Notes: a model not told the origin generated them from the letters alone. 64,000 bases of DNA from Terebella lapidaria (GCA_949152475.1 OX424567.1:20237402-20301401), one strand, 5' to 3'; shown: positions 1 through 11,562, counted from the first letter of the stretch. Translations and numbers: made by a program.

Positions 1-355
1 AGCTTTTTCAGAGAAAGTGAATTGAAAGAACAGCAGGAAATGTTGATTGAATATGTAAGAGCCATGAACGCTTACATAATAAGTGAGTGTCAAGTTCAAA
101 ATTTGACATGGGTTAATGCAGCAGAAATTGAAAAGGTATTGACAAAAGGCAAAGGTAAAGGCAAAGCAACGAGGAAGAAAACTCAAACAAACTTCTGCCA
201 AATGGTGTACACACTGACAGAGCATTATCTGAAAGAATGTTCCATAAAATTATTAAAGTTTGTCTACTAAGTGAGGAAGGTGATAATGAAGATAGTAGCG
301 ATGAACAAGAAATCCAAAATTTCAAGAGGCGGAAAGTGGAAAAGAATCAGTCTGA
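1..355 (+). pseudogene. Coding-like fragment of an unrecognised protein
   Basis: The first part (22-200) reads as a lysine-rich stretch containing KGKGKGK. From about 189 the neighbouring frame takes over, with LPNGVHTDRALSERMF, then an acidic run EEGDNEDSSDEQ and a basic run KRRK. The two frames read as one protein only if a frame change is accepted near 190-200. A possible donor (GTATAT) follows near 356, and an acceptor-like TTTTCAG lies at 456-462. I do not recognise the protein. It could be a 5' exon of the decayed gene that follows at 2 kb. Confidence 0.25.
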
Positions 356-462
356 AGTATATTATATTTGTTATTTCTGATGTTGTTTTTACTAAAGATG
401 TATATACTACAAAATTAGTTCCTGTGATGCAATACCATTGTATTCATTCCTTCTGTTTTCAG

Positions 463-669
463 AGCAACAAGTCGCCATCTTTGAACTATTTGGAGTCAAC
501 TAACAGTACAGGGTGGATAGCACTTTCAAGTAAAAATGTGATTGATGTGATTGATCGGCTCGTGGTTGGCACTATGGGTGGCAGTGATTTCACAGATAAC
601 ATGGAGTACCTGAATTTTTCATCAAGAAGCTGCCCACAACGCCCATCTTGGGTGTGTCGGTTGCCATGA
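463..669 (+). other. Possible exon after a TTTTCAG acceptor, unknown product
   Basis: A pyrimidine-rich tract ending TTCTGTTTTCAG precedes an open frame of 69 codons to a stop at 669. The frame contains STGWIALSSKNVIDVIDRL. No motif is recognised. The acceptor and open frame are the only evidence. Confidence 0.2.
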
Positions 670-827
670 CATACAGGAAATAACACTCTACCCAGAGTAA
701 CCTCAAAAGATGTATGCTGAGCATACTCGATTGCCCGTCATGCTTGTCGCGGCATGCCGGAAGATTTTCGCTGGCCTATATCCAGGACATGTAATGTGGG
801 AGTTAGAGCGACACTGATAGTGTAGAA

Positions 828-1016
828 TTGAGTGTCGTCCCGACGGCACTGTTCTTTGCCTCTGCACTAGATGAATACATCCCAGGGCATTACCCATCAG
901 ATGCGATCTCAGAAGCTGAGAGATTGTACTACCTCATACTGTCCGGGACACTGGCAGCCTTTGGCAACTGTAGGTACCTCTCGCCAGATGAGATTTCGGC
1001 ATCAGATGATGAATGA
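828..1016 (+). other. Coding-like 3' end of an unrecognised gene
   Basis: The frame ends ...LSPDEISASDDE-stop, a typical acidic, serine-rich C-terminus, and the preceding sequence (LDEYIPGHYPSDAISEAERL) has protein-like composition and higher GC than its flanks. No family is recognised and no promoter or start is visible. It could be a fragment of the gene whose remnants start at position 1. Confidence 0.25.
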
Positions 1017-1165
1017 ATGAAGATGGGGTGTTTGAGGATATGTTTTGGGGTGTGTAGATATATGGGTGTTATTGATTGATTGATCATTGTTACATCTTCC
1101 CAGGTTTTTTTTCAGTTGTGGATACTTTGGTTGTTTGATGGGTATTGATATTGTAGTGAGATGAC

Positions 1166-1320
1166 CTGTCGCCCGGGATACCTGACTCAAGTCGGGTCGA
1201 CCGAACTAATCTAGCCCCCTTGACTAGATTATTATCAACCGCCGGAAGTTCAGCCTGGGCTGTCAGAAGATACTCGGACACCAGACCGACAACACGGGAA
1301 TCGAATCGCTCCAGCCAACT
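1166..1320 (+). other. GC-richer candidate exon with good splice donor
   Basis: An open stretch begins just after a TGA near 1,154, is noticeably GC-richer than its surroundings, and ends in CCAACTG followed by the donor GTAAGC at 1321. The translation (TAGSSAWAVRRYSDTRPTT) is rich in R, S and T. The reverse strand is also open here, so the coding strand is uncertain. Confidence 0.22.
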
Positions 1321-1329
1321 GGTAAGCTG

Positions 1330-1990
1330 ATCATTGCTCGCCCAGGTCGTGCTCCACAACAATGTGTATGAAAATATATGTAGAACTTACGTTTGTTCAT
1401 GAATTGTTCATTGTTGCATTTATTCCAGGTTTTCGCAGATGCTCAGCCTGAATCGAGACAATATTTCCAAAAGTTGACCACCACTTCATATACAATGGTT
1501 TTCAAAGAGGGTCCAAAATTAGTTTTGTGAAATGGGTGTGAATGATTCATGGTTGTTCGCAGCATTTGTAATTATTTGTTAGGACAGTAATGATCTCCTG
1601 GAAGGACACCGGTGGTATTCAGCAGATGGGACAATATTGGGAAGAATCACTCCTGTATGCTTTTACAAAAACAATGGTGGTTAGCTTACATGATACTTTA
1701 TTTTTCATGCTGACAACTGTGAATTTTATTGTGCTGCTTAACTATGTATGTATGTAATGATGTTAAAACATCATGTTTGTGCCATGTAGCACAACTTATC
1801 ATATCTGTCACTCATTATTTTTCGATAATTTCATGATAACTCTACTGTATGACATATGTTTGTACATGTATTTTTTGCATGTGATATGCAACAACGGCAT
1901 TCAGCACCCAAAGCTTTCTGTGTGCATGAATATACCAATATTTTGTCATTGGCAACTCATTGCATATTGTTGTGCTTCTAAAACTTAATC
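1330..1990. other. Stretch without a recognised gene
   Basis: AT-rich sequence with short coding-like pieces near 1,430-1,500 (after TTTATTCCAG) and 1,590-1,660 (GHRWYSADGTILGRITP). They may be small exons, but no start, stop or family supports them. Confidence 0.3.
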
Positions 1991-3044
1991 ATCAACCATG
2001 GAAGCATTGACAGATGAAGTAATACTTCGTGGAGAACCTCTTCCATGTACAGGATCCATCAATAATGATGATGCCATTCGACTCTACAAGTTGAATAAAG
2101 TACAAAGATAATGCCTCACTACCCACCTATTTCTCTCAGAGGTGAGCCTGAAGTCAGTGGTGAGCCTGAACATTACACAAACTTTAATACTCTCTTGTGC
2201 ACACTACGTAGAGTGGCCATTAAATTGGATAAACAAACACGTAGGGCAATGAGGACAGCTTTAAAATGAAGTTTTCTATCTTCCCACTATCCCCGTAAAG
2301 CATCCTCTAGTACTTAAGCAGATGACACGGAGGTTGGTGTCAACGAGCTAAATAAAGCTCTCAAAAGAAAATCCCACACGATTCAGAAACTGATCTAGAT
2401 TAAGAAATATTGACAAGGCGCATCACGAAATGTTAGGAGTGTCAATCGCTGCGTCTGTGATCTTGTGGGAGATAACAAAACAGACTTCCTTCACATGAGT
2501 GTGTTAACAATGTCAATGTCCAAAGGCTGGCCCTAGCTCACAAGCAATTTGAAAAAGTGCACTCAAAGCCAAATATTACATTTTAAACTGCTGAAACGTC
2601 CAAGTATGGTCAACAATACATGATATATGCCACACCAACAGATGGCCAGGTGCCAAAAGTCATAAAGCCAATCATGAAACCAATCACCAGCAAGTCAGCA
2701 CAAGAAAGGCATCGAGGGTTTCTTGATGTGACAGATGAAATCAGCAAAACTTGCAGCAACACAGGTCTCAGTGATACTTTCATCACTATCGTCAAGAACA
2801 TCATGTCAGATAGAGCATCGACAAGGAAATCTTCAATGTCCTGCTAACAGAGCATCGAAGCAAGATCTTGCCAAAAGTCATTGATAACTTTGACAAACTA
2901 TAAAATCCCGAGAAAGGAAAGTTACAGGAAATGAACAACTTCTGTGGTCCCCACATTCCTGGTCTCCTTGGCTAAGTCCATAGGATCTTCGATCAAACAG
3001 ATACGAATACTCAACATGCAGATATAGAGCCACGAGAACCAGAC

Positions 3045-3642
3045 TATGGAAGCGTTAATTGATCATCCACTTAACCACATAATTTTTCACAATATGGCGT
3101 GTTGAGTATCACAGTAAGTTGCCTTATCGTGATAAATATCATGGCAAGTTGTCGTGTTGTGAAAAGTAGGAAAATCATTTTGACAAGACGTGTGACCATG
3201 AAAATTATCACAACAATGCATCTTACCGTGAAAAAATATCACGTCTATTACCGTGAAAATCAACATAAAAAAACGTTTTATCGTGTTAAATATAATGGTA
3301 AGTCAGCATAAATATCGTTATATTTTTTCACGTAGATGTCTTGTCATCATATTGTTTCACAGTAAGACTTGTTATTGTGATAGTTTTTCATATTAAGACG
3401 TCTTGTCGTTAAATTTTTTCAGAGTACCCGGTCAGACATTATATCGTTATATTTTTCACGATAAGACGTCTTGTCGTGATAAATATTCACAGTATGTCTC
3501 CTTGTCATTATAATTTAGGAGATGTTCATAACATGAGTACTTGCTATGATATTTAACATGACAAGACGTCTTATTGTGATACTGAACACGCCAGGTCGTG
3601 AAAAATTATGTGGTTAGGTGGATGATCAATTAACGCTTCCGT
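3045..3642. mobile_element. 598-bp MITE with about 40-bp terminal inverted repeats and 7-bp target duplication
   Basis: The left end GGAAGCGTTAATTGATCATC (3,048 on) is matched in reverse complement at the right end (to 3,640), and the inverted match continues for about 40 bp through AACCACATAATTTTTCAC. ACCAGAC stands on both sides (3,038-3,044 and 3,643-3,649) as target duplication. A 7-8 bp duplication would suit a hAT-type transposase, but the superfamily is not certain. The interior is filled with degenerate short repeats containing AAGACGTCTTGTCGTGATA. The element interrupts the decayed gene between its SDRA and RFNILF segments. Confidence 0.9.
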
Positions 3643-4115
3643 ACCAGACACATTATCTCAACCAGACTCACTATCTCACGCACAACAGGTTCAACATTCT
3701 ATTCCACAATGGTGGTGTAGCCTTCTACTTGCTTCAGGACCTCATGGGAGGTCATGTTTAGAATTCTTTGGGAAAGACTGTCCTGTATGATGCGATGGAG
3801 GTATGGTGCGTCGCCGGTAGCAAGGCGCTGGGTCTCATCAGCAAGTTCAACACTGCCCGCCTCTGGGGATACATCGAGAATAAGTCTTTGCACACTGCAG
3901 ACATCATTGCATCATATCAGTCCTTCATTGACTTCTTGAGGATGTGTCTCAACAATGGAGAGAATATGGTTTGCTTCACAAAGGGTTCCTTCTACCCATC
4001 ATGTTTTGGAACGAGCCCCGACAGTGATGACGATGGCATGAATACCCGGTGTTCAAGGTCCTGCAGTCAAGAATTCTGTACATCGATCTTGGAAGCTAAT
4101 TCCACAGATTGTATA

Positions 4116-4682
4116 TACTCGGATTTTTCTAACTCGTTTACACTGTTTTTCGCCAATATATTTGTGATGGTGAACGCTATCGTTTTATAACTTGGCATAC
4201 TTCACCTAGGAGTCAAACGGCAATTTTCTACCAAATTTCAGACAGCTGTCGCGAAAATTGAAAAAGTTGGTAATCTACCTCAATGTTAAATTTCAGCCCA
4301 AAACGGGATCTCGAGAATCTGAGCATTTTCGAGGAATTTGTCCTGTTTACATCCATCAGGATTCGAAATATTCTTGTAACTTTGAACCAGAAGAAACACT
4401 GGGATGTACTCAGTCAAACATGTTGATTTTGAAACATTACTCCGCTACAAAACCGAGCAAATGCACAAAATTTTGTGCGGGTCCAGAAATTAAATAATAG
4501 GGCTAAATTTACCATTGGGGTAGATTGCCAACTTTTTCAATTTTCGCGATAGCTGTCTGAAAGTTGGTAGAAAATTGCCGTTTGACTCCCAGGTGAAGCA
4601 TGCCAAGTTATAGAACGATAGCGTTAAGCATCACAAAAATATTAGCGAAAAACAGTGTAAACGAGTTAGAAAAATCCGAGTA
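4116..4682. mobile_element. 567-bp MITE with about 165-bp inverted repeats, TA target duplication
   Basis: Left arm 4,116-4,281 and right arm 4,517-4,682 are inverted copies with roughly ten differences. Both start TACTCGGATTTTTCTAACTC, and TA flanks each end (4,114-4,115 and 4,683-4,684). The interior of about 235 bp shows no conserved gene; the open frame at 4,258-4,497 lies mostly inside it and is not credited. A TA duplication with long inverted repeats suggests a Tc1/mariner-related or other TA-targeting MITE. It interrupts the decayed gene downstream of its ALGLISK segment. Confidence 0.9.
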
Positions 4683-5401
4683 TAGTGCTTCTTGACCATC
4701 TGGCAGGAGGGAAGTTTGAGAATATGGAAGAAGTCACAGTAACTGAGACCACCTTAGTTGTAAAGCACAACAAATTAGCGGGATAACTGTTTGGTAAGCT
4801 TAATTGGCTAATGCAGATGAGACCTGCAACATCCTGTCTTACCAATGAATCACACATTTTGCTCGCCAAGAACAGGACCCTGTTATGGCTGGAGGAAAAA
4901 TCCGAAGAAGAACAGGCCAAAATTCACAATCAAGAAAGCAAGCACAGCAGCTGAAAGTGAGGGCTAAGGAAGGATCGGAGGAAATAGCAAACAGACTATT
5001 GTTATCCTTGAAAGAAAGACAGGGAGAACTCGAGCGATTAAACCAAAGAGGGTTCAAAATTAAGAAGGATCTGACTAGAAAAGTCAGGATCCAATACAAA
5101 CAGAAGTAGCAAAGATTAAAAACAATAAGAAAAAAGTTGAAGCTGTGAAAACACAGATATTGTTCAGGGAAAAAGTGTTCCAATAGTCAGTCACAAACAT
5201 GCGAGTTTACAACTTCAGCAGCAAATTTGAAGGAAGTTTCTTCCTGCAGAAGTTGATTTAAAACTTGGATGAGCTGGTTTCTGCTGCGGGCAATGCGAGC
5301 GACAGTTCAACAGTTCGTTCTTAGTGGGTCGCGATGTCAGACACAGGTTAACCAACAATGGGCAGCCAACATGGTACAGAGGCTATATAATTTCAGGTAC
5401 C

Positions 5402-6730
5402 AGGGGCCTCTAATTCGATGGCGCCTTACGTAAGTATGTCTTATATCCTAAGACATACTTACACCGAAATCTTAGCTCAGTCACGTCTATAACTCGAAGC
5501 ACTCGTAACACACACTTGGGTAAGACCAACTTAAGACAATGTCATGTAGGTTAGGAAAATTGCAATGTCATGAAATATTTCTTTGATTCGCTTTTGACTC
5601 GCAGCATCAAGTGGAAATAATATGAAACTATTATCCCGCCGGCATATTGCAGCAGCTTCACTGTCTACATAGCGAGACGCAGACATGGAACTAAGACCAT
5701 GCACATCAGTATGCTTCTCACCATTGAGCTGTGGAGAGCTCTGATCGATAACTGGTGTAACTTGCATTGGTACGGACAATGCAATACAACGAGCAGTTGG
5801 CTTCTCCAAGTCATTTTTGAACATATTAAATACCGGTAGTTTGAAAATACTAAAGTCGATTTCAACACGAAAATTCGAATGATTTTTTGTCCATAAATGT
5901 ATTTTGCTTCAATTGTGATCCCTTTTCATTTGGCATAGAACCATATTATATTATTTCCAGAACATTTTATCTTCAAAACTGAAAGAAAAAAGGGTAAAAA
6001 TTGACGCTGTTAAATTTCACCTCAAACATTAACTTTGCTATTCTGAGCACAATTTGGCAAGTTAATGGATGTTTGAATTGTACAGTGCTTTGGCAAGAAG
6101 ATGTTTGATCAGAATACACTGGTAGTCTTCTATCATAAAAACCTAACAATTTGTACATCGCTCTTGGGCACAAACAAACATCACGAAATCCCTGAATTTG
6201 CTCGAATTCACGTGATCCCAATTGCGGCTGACACTTAACATTGCAGTAGATATTGCATTATTTTTATCCAGTTTTGAAGATAAAAGACCTTTGAAAATAT
6301 GGTTTTATATCAAGTAAAGATATACAAATTCAAATTGAACTGACGATCCAAATTAATGCTATGGCCAAAACAATTCGTAATTGTGTATTGAACTTAACTT
6401 TAGACATGTCCAACCTGTAGTTTTTTTTACTATTCAATGATCACCCTCGAGTCCAAAGGGTTCCTACTTGCGCGAAAATCCCTTTTTCGGAAAACGCCTT
6501 CGATTGTCACGTCGTTGCAATAAAATTATGTGAAACATTTGAGAGCAGAGCTCATTGCAAATTCAGCTAAGATGTTACACCACCTCCCAAGCTCCCTTAA
6601 GTTAAGATGAAAATATATATGACTTAAGATTGCGATCTCAGCTAAGACACTGTTGAGTTAGAGGGAGAAAATCTTAAGGTTGTCTTAAGTATTAACGTAG
6701 GGATAAGAGTGCTTTGAGTTAGAGGCCCCT
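5402..6730. mobile_element. 1.3-kb non-autonomous DNA transposon, AGGGGCCTCTAA ends, TACC target duplication
   Basis: The left end AGGGGCCTCTAATTC matches the reverse complement of the right end (GAGTTAGAGGCCCCT). Below the ends, both sides carry repeated CTTAAG and CTTAGCT(C/G)AG motifs, likely transposase-binding sites. The target duplication TACC is at 5,398-5,401 on the left. On the right it is 9,466-9,469, because a later element landed inside it. Two reverse-strand open frames (5,531-5,824 and 5,973-6,221) are not similar to any transposase I know. A 4-bp duplication occurs in Sola and Ginger among others, so the superfamily is left open. Confidence 0.8.
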
Positions 6731-6732
6731 TA

Positions 6733-9465
6733 GTCGGGCATGTACGGGGGGTCCCTTTGCACCCCCCCCATGATCCTCCAAAACCAACTTTTTTCTCAAG
6801 GTTTTTTAATACTAAAAAACATTACATATGTCTCCGGTTGCGCATCCATTGCAAAAATTGGTTTTCGGGCCATTTTTCAAAATGGCCGCCCCGCGAAATC
6901 TCGAATTTTGAGATTGCTTCACTTTAGGCTGCATAGGTCTACAAAATAAAATCTTTGTTACCTTTTGCTGCTTATTATAGGGGCCTGATACATTGTACAT
7001 GAGAAAACAGTGGTTAAATAAATACTTATAACATGAATATGTCCATAAATCCAACATGGCCGCCAAATTTAGACAGTTTTTCACTAAAATGTCCATAACT
7101 TCGGACTCAGTCAACCTAGGATGTTCATTTTGGGGTCTATACCTAGGTTTTCATATACAGGGAATCCATTTAGACCAAAATAAATACAATCAAGCTATTT
7201 CTTTCGATGCATGTACACCTGCACACATGGTACACGCTACATATTCATTTAGATATCTCTCGAACATAGCCCACTTGACACCCCTATGGTCTCAATTGTG
7301 GATCTTGCTTGGATATTTCTGATAGAGACTTTTACTGATTTGCAATCCCAATAAATCCTTGAACAAATGGAGCTTGATTTGGTTAGTTTTGTTAATTAAC
7401 ATAAACCCAAGATGCCTGCTAAAAACACCCCGAAAATTCAAGTTCGTAACTAATTGTGCTATAAAGATGTGTGATACTTACTTTTAAGGGTATTTTGGTA
7501 TGTAGATTCCATTTTTGGTGTTATTCTAGCCATATAATATCAATCTAAAATGATAACAGCATCTCATTGAGATGGAAAGCAAATAAGAACACAATGTTAT
7601 TCGAATTTATTCATACACTTATGAATTACACGTTACTCACAAACATGCTTGGGATACATTTTATATCACAAACAGAGAACAATAATATAGATATCTTCAT
7701 TGGCAATCTTTACACATGAACATGATGGAACATGAAACTATGATATTGGTACTGCTATGTTGGATGAATTGACATATCTTCACCATTGCCCTGCATTCTC
7801 TTGTAGTACAACAACGTTGTCTTGAGCTGTCCGACATCATACCCCTCAACATCCTCTATCTCCTCAGTTCTGGAAAATTCTGCATCACTTTCATCACAAC
7901 AGTCTCATTCATTGATCTAGCTTAGACACACCTTCAGGTTGCCACTCTCCTGGGGCTGAACAGTTGTAATGCAAGTGCATAACTGGTGTGTCCAGTGACA
8001 ACTATAAGTACACCCATTCGAACAACAATTCGTCAAATTCATATGGGAAAGATGTCATGCAATAGCTGAGAGGGTGCATACTAAATAGCTAGAGGCACTT
8101 TGATCCTAGTTCAGCACACGTTGCTTTTATATAAAAGCAATGATCCGTCGCATCCTTCCATACATGCATTGCAGCTCTGCCAGACACAAGCAACTCAACA
8201 TCCTCTCCATATGCCAACATACAAGAAATTTGGACAGCATTCAGCTGATCTACTCACATCAGCAGATCAACTGAAACAATTGCTTGTTTGGCTGGGATAT
8301 TATACATGTAGATGACAGCTCAGTTCATGCTGTTGCCAAAAGTGACCCAGCCCCTTCAAGGCTCAGTGATGTCATCCAGTGTCAATGAAAGATAGTCAGA
8401 AAAATTGTAGTACCAAGGGATGTATTGAGTAGTTGTCACTGGACACACCAGTGATGCACTTGTACAGCAACTGTTCTGCTCCAGGAGAGTGTGGCAACCC
8501 ATACACGAAGATGTGTCTAAGCTAGATCAATGAATGAGACTGTTGTGACAAAAGTGATGTAGAATTTTCCAGAACTGAGGAGAATTCGAATATTCGAATA
8601 ACAATGTGTTCTTATTTGCTTTCCATCTCAATGAGATGCTGTTATCATTTTAAATTGATATTATATAGCTAGAATAACACCAAAAATGGAATCTACATAC
8701 CAAAATACCCTTAAAAGTAAGTATCACACATCTTTATAGCACAGTTAGTTACGAACTTGAATTTTCGGAGTGTTTTTAGCAGGCATCTTGGATTTATGTT
8801 AATTAACAAAACTAACCAAATCAAGCTCTATTTGTTCAAGGATTTATTGGGATTGCAAATCAGTAAAAGTCTCTATCAGAAATATCCAAGCAAGATCCAC
8901 AATTGAGACCATAGGGGTGTCAAGGGGGCTATGTTCGAGAGATATCTAAATGAATATGTAGCGTGTACCATGTGTGCAGGTGTACATGCATCGAAAGAAA
9001 TAGCTTGATTGTATTTATTTTGGTCTAAATGGATTCCCTGTATATGAAAACCTAGGTATAGACCCCAAAATGAACATCCTAGGTTGACTGAGTCCGAAGT
9101 TATGGACATTTTAGTGAAAAACTGTCTAAATTTGGCGGCCATGTTGGATTTATGGACATATTCATGTTATAAGTATTTATTTAACCACTGTTTTCTCATG
9201 TACAATGTATCAGGCCCCTATAATAAGCAGCAAAAGGTAACAAAGATTTTATTTTGTAGACCTATGCAGCCTAAAGTGAAGCAATCTCAAAATTCGAGAT
9301 TTCGCGGGGCGGCCATTTTGAAAAATGGCCCGAAAACCAATTTTTGCAATGGATGCGCAACCGGAGACATATGTAATGTTTTTTAGTATTAAAAAACCTT
9401 GAGAAAAAAGTTGGTTTTGGAGGATCATGGGGGGGGTGCAAAGGGACCCCCCGTACATGCCCGAC
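6733..9465. mobile_element. 2.7-kb palindromic fold-back element, TA target duplication
   Basis: The two halves are inverted copies: left arm 6,733 to about 8,010, right arm about 8,430-9,465. The outer 590 bp differ at about one base, as shown by identical mirrored 100-residue and 69-residue frames and an 88-residue pair with one change (H/P). The ends read GTCGGGCATGTACGGGG, with TA at 6,731-6,732 and 9,466-9,467. The left arm has about 250 bp (7,605-7,855) missing from the right arm. No transposase is visible; the mirrored frames are a by-product of the palindrome. CAAAATGGCCGCC and AACATGGCCGCC motifs recur. The ends resemble those of the element at 22,723-27,007. Confidence 0.9.
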
Positions 9466-9607
9466 TACCTGGCTTCCCAGATTGGTACAATATGGTCTAT
9501 GATGAAGACCCTGCTGTTTATACGTACAAACTGATGGAAGATTTTAATGCCGGGGACATGGAGTTGTTGCCACAAGAGCAGAATCAGGAGGAAAAATCAG
9601 ATCAAAG

Positions 9608-9842
9608 TTGTTTCGGATTTCTAAATTGTTTGATAAGTTGTTGGGAAGTTGTACACTAATTCCATCTGGTGTACAGTAGAAACAACTATAATTGCACACT
9701 GTCTGCCCCTTATGACGCCAGTGTGGCTTCGGATATGAATGTTTGGTCGGGCTTTGTTTCTATTCTGAAAGTTTTTGATATTGGGTTTTTATTGGCATAA
9801 TCAAAATTTGGTTTACAGCGGTAATAGGTTGATACATTCATT
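9608..9842 (+). repeat. Interspersed repeat R1, single A unit
   Basis: Matches the A part of the 364-bp units at 21.8 and 38.5 kb, from TTTCGGATTTCTAAATTG through GTACAGTAGAAACAACTA and CTGTCTGCCCCT to the constant 3' end GGTAATAGGTTGATAC. It lies at the very end of the decayed gene. Other single or partial copies in this window are near 12.1, 18.3, 29.0 (reverse) and 32.1 kb. Confidence 0.75.
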
Positions 9843-10455
9843 GGAATCAATTTTAAAATCAACGAAATTTAGGATTCTTGTTTGACACGCAAACTTGAAA
9901 GTACATCTCGAGATATATAGGAAATATATAGGAAATGTGCACAGTTCGACAACAGATACTCAGAAAATTGCCGTTAATCGTGCATGAAAACAAAAGACAG
10001 AGAATGATCGGCCTGCCAACATTGCCGTTTGCCATGCACATTATCTAGACAAATACCAATGACGTCATGAGACTGTGTGTAGAACTGGCCAGCAAGACGG
10101 GCCGCTTTGAGGAAAAAAAATGTTGCGAAATAGACTGGGCCGAATTTGATTCGATTTGACAACTCAATTCAGGCACGTAATACACATTTTCAGACCCAAA
10201 TTAGTACGATTTCCCATTCTATACACAATATAGAGCTACCGCAGAATGAATCAATTTTGTCAATTCTAAAAGTGATTATAGCTTTAAGGAGACGTAGGTT
10301 TTATACCTATGATAAGGATTTCAGAGGAACCGTTTTTAAAATGGGATTGAAATGTTTCATTTGTCCATTGCATGGTACTTCAATCAATCCATATAATTTG
10401 CAGCTTAGTTCAAAGAGTCATGAGAAAAGAGTTCAAAGAGTAGTTAGCTTAGTAC
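9843..10455. other. Intergenic stretch, nothing convincing
   Basis: AT-rich sequence. The open frame that starts at 10,146 becomes recognisable only from about 10,460, where the RT fragment begins. Confidence 0.3.
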
Positions 10456-10459
10456 AGAG

Positions 10460-10862
10460 AGTTTATCGAAGTACCCAGCTAGTCTCTAGACTGCTACGAC
10501 AAGGATATGTTTTACCAAGGCTTTCAGTTGCCTTTAAGAAATTCTGTGGACGTCTCATGATCTGGTTAATAAATACACCAAATCCATGACTGCCATGCAA
10601 CTAGATCTATTTTCATGTTAATTTTGGGGGAATTCATGACGGGTGCCACTAGTGGGGCAGGAAATGCTCACTCTTTCGGGAACACCTGATGTCACCTCCT
10701 AATGGCCATTCTGGGGGTTCATGAATTTCCCTGTCATTTTTTTTCCCTCCCATTTCGCATGCCTGATATTACTTTCTGTCCGCGGACTATGAGAGTGGAT
10801 TAAGGAAATTGTTTTTTTTTCGCTCGGAATACTTGATACTGGGTATTGATTCCACGTCTATT
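10460..10862 (+). mobile_element. 5'-truncated 3' end of an RT element (same family as 59.9-60.9 kb)
   Basis: The reading RSTQLVSRLLRQGYVLPRLS followed by AFKKFCGR matches the C-terminal end of the RT fragment on the reverse strand at 60.4-60.9 kb. The 3' untranslated part (AATTCATGACGGGTGCCACT, CATTTCGCATGCCTGATA) also matches that copy through CCACGTCTATT. Only the last part of the element is present, as expected of target-primed, 5'-truncated insertion. The two copies are close in sequence, so the family was active fairly recently. Confidence 0.75.
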
Positions 10863-11441
10863 AGTACGCTTCAAGTTTTCGCCTCTTTGACATTTTAAAC
10901 TCATCATAATAATTGCTTTCCCGTGTTGAATGTTGGACACGTTACATATTCAAGATATTTGTTCGATGTTTAATCCCTTTTCAGATTTCAATCTATATAC
11001 TGTTCTTTTCTTTGCGAACACTAACTGTACACTACATATAGATTCAGCACCGTTTCTTTTCTCTTTCAGCGGTTCAGGATGGTTCGTGGATTGTGTTACA
11101 GACATATTAAAATTATGATGGCCTTTTAAAATTCAAAATGACTGTGAGAGAGCAATGTCTGTATAGATCTGTGAACTAATGTGATATTCAATTCCCAAAT
11201 ACGATGATATCAATTTCACACATTGAATACTTGAAGTGTACCTGTGCAGATATGAACGATCTACAATGTTACATGTATGTTTTTGTTCATTCTCCATTCA
11301 TATTTTATCAAATTAGGTTATTCAATTTTGATAGTATCACAGGAAAAGAGTACCTTGGACGCTATTCTACATATACAAACATTTTCGTGACTAGAATTCT
11401 GTCACAAATGTCTCCAGTGATCATTTGTTCAATTTGTACAG

Positions 11442-11501
11442 GTCTGACGAGCGCTAATGTTACCACTTTGGACGCTGTCACTAGCGACGTCACAAGTTTG
11501 G
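11442..11501 (+). other. Candidate 60-nt exon
   Basis: TTTGTACAG precedes the stretch and GGTGAGT follows it, so both splice signals are good. It encodes LTSANVTTLDAVTSDVTSL. Its last base joins in frame (G|TG) to the candidate exon at 12,236. The joined text has the N/T-rich, alternating hydrophobic character of extracellular stalk or GAIN-like regions of adhesion receptors; that comparison is only an impression. Confidence 0.3.
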
Positions 11502-11562
11502 GTGAGTTTGATGTTACAGTGTGTAAAGTAATTAGTAGTCAGTATATTCAAGCCCTGAACTA

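Larger units (their letters stand above)
1998..9607 (+). pseudogene. Decayed copy of an unnamed multi-copy invertebrate gene, split by four inserted elements
   Basis: Pieces of one protein can be followed in order. They are a NRCV segment (about 2,450), TDGQVPKV (2,640), LMSDRA-like SDRASTRK (2,810), RFNILFHNGGVAFYLLQDL (3,689-3,745), AGSKALGLISK (3,812-3,845), a LLDHL...KHNKL segment (4,690-4,770), a long charged, coiled-coil-like stretch (4,885-5,180), VGRDVRH..WYRG (5,320-5,380) and PGFPDWYNMVYDEDPAVYTY (9,471-9,530). From memory these motifs occur in this order in large predicted proteins repeated many times in cnidarian, amphioxus and other invertebrate genomes. Their function is unknown to me. 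The copy has several stops and frame changes and is interrupted at 3,045, 4,116, 5,402 and 6,733. It is clearly dead. Whether the family is a host gene or part of a transposable element is open. Confidence 0.7.

Noticed and set aside
1280-1330. tRNA-like B-box (GATTCGATTCC on the reverse strand)
   Set aside because: No A-box at the right distance and no foldable cloverleaf was seen.
4258-4497. 79-residue open frame
   Set aside because: It lies inside the MITE at 4,116-4,682, partly in its inverted repeat.
5531-6221. Reverse-strand frames inside the 1.3-kb element as a possible transposase
   Set aside because: Too short (82-97 residues), no DDE/D or DNA-binding motif recognised; more likely non-coding cargo.
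7056-7322. 88-residue open frame and its mirror at 8,876-9,142
   Set aside because: Both lie in the arms of the palindrome. Identity follows from the inverted repeat, and no family or start context supports a protein.
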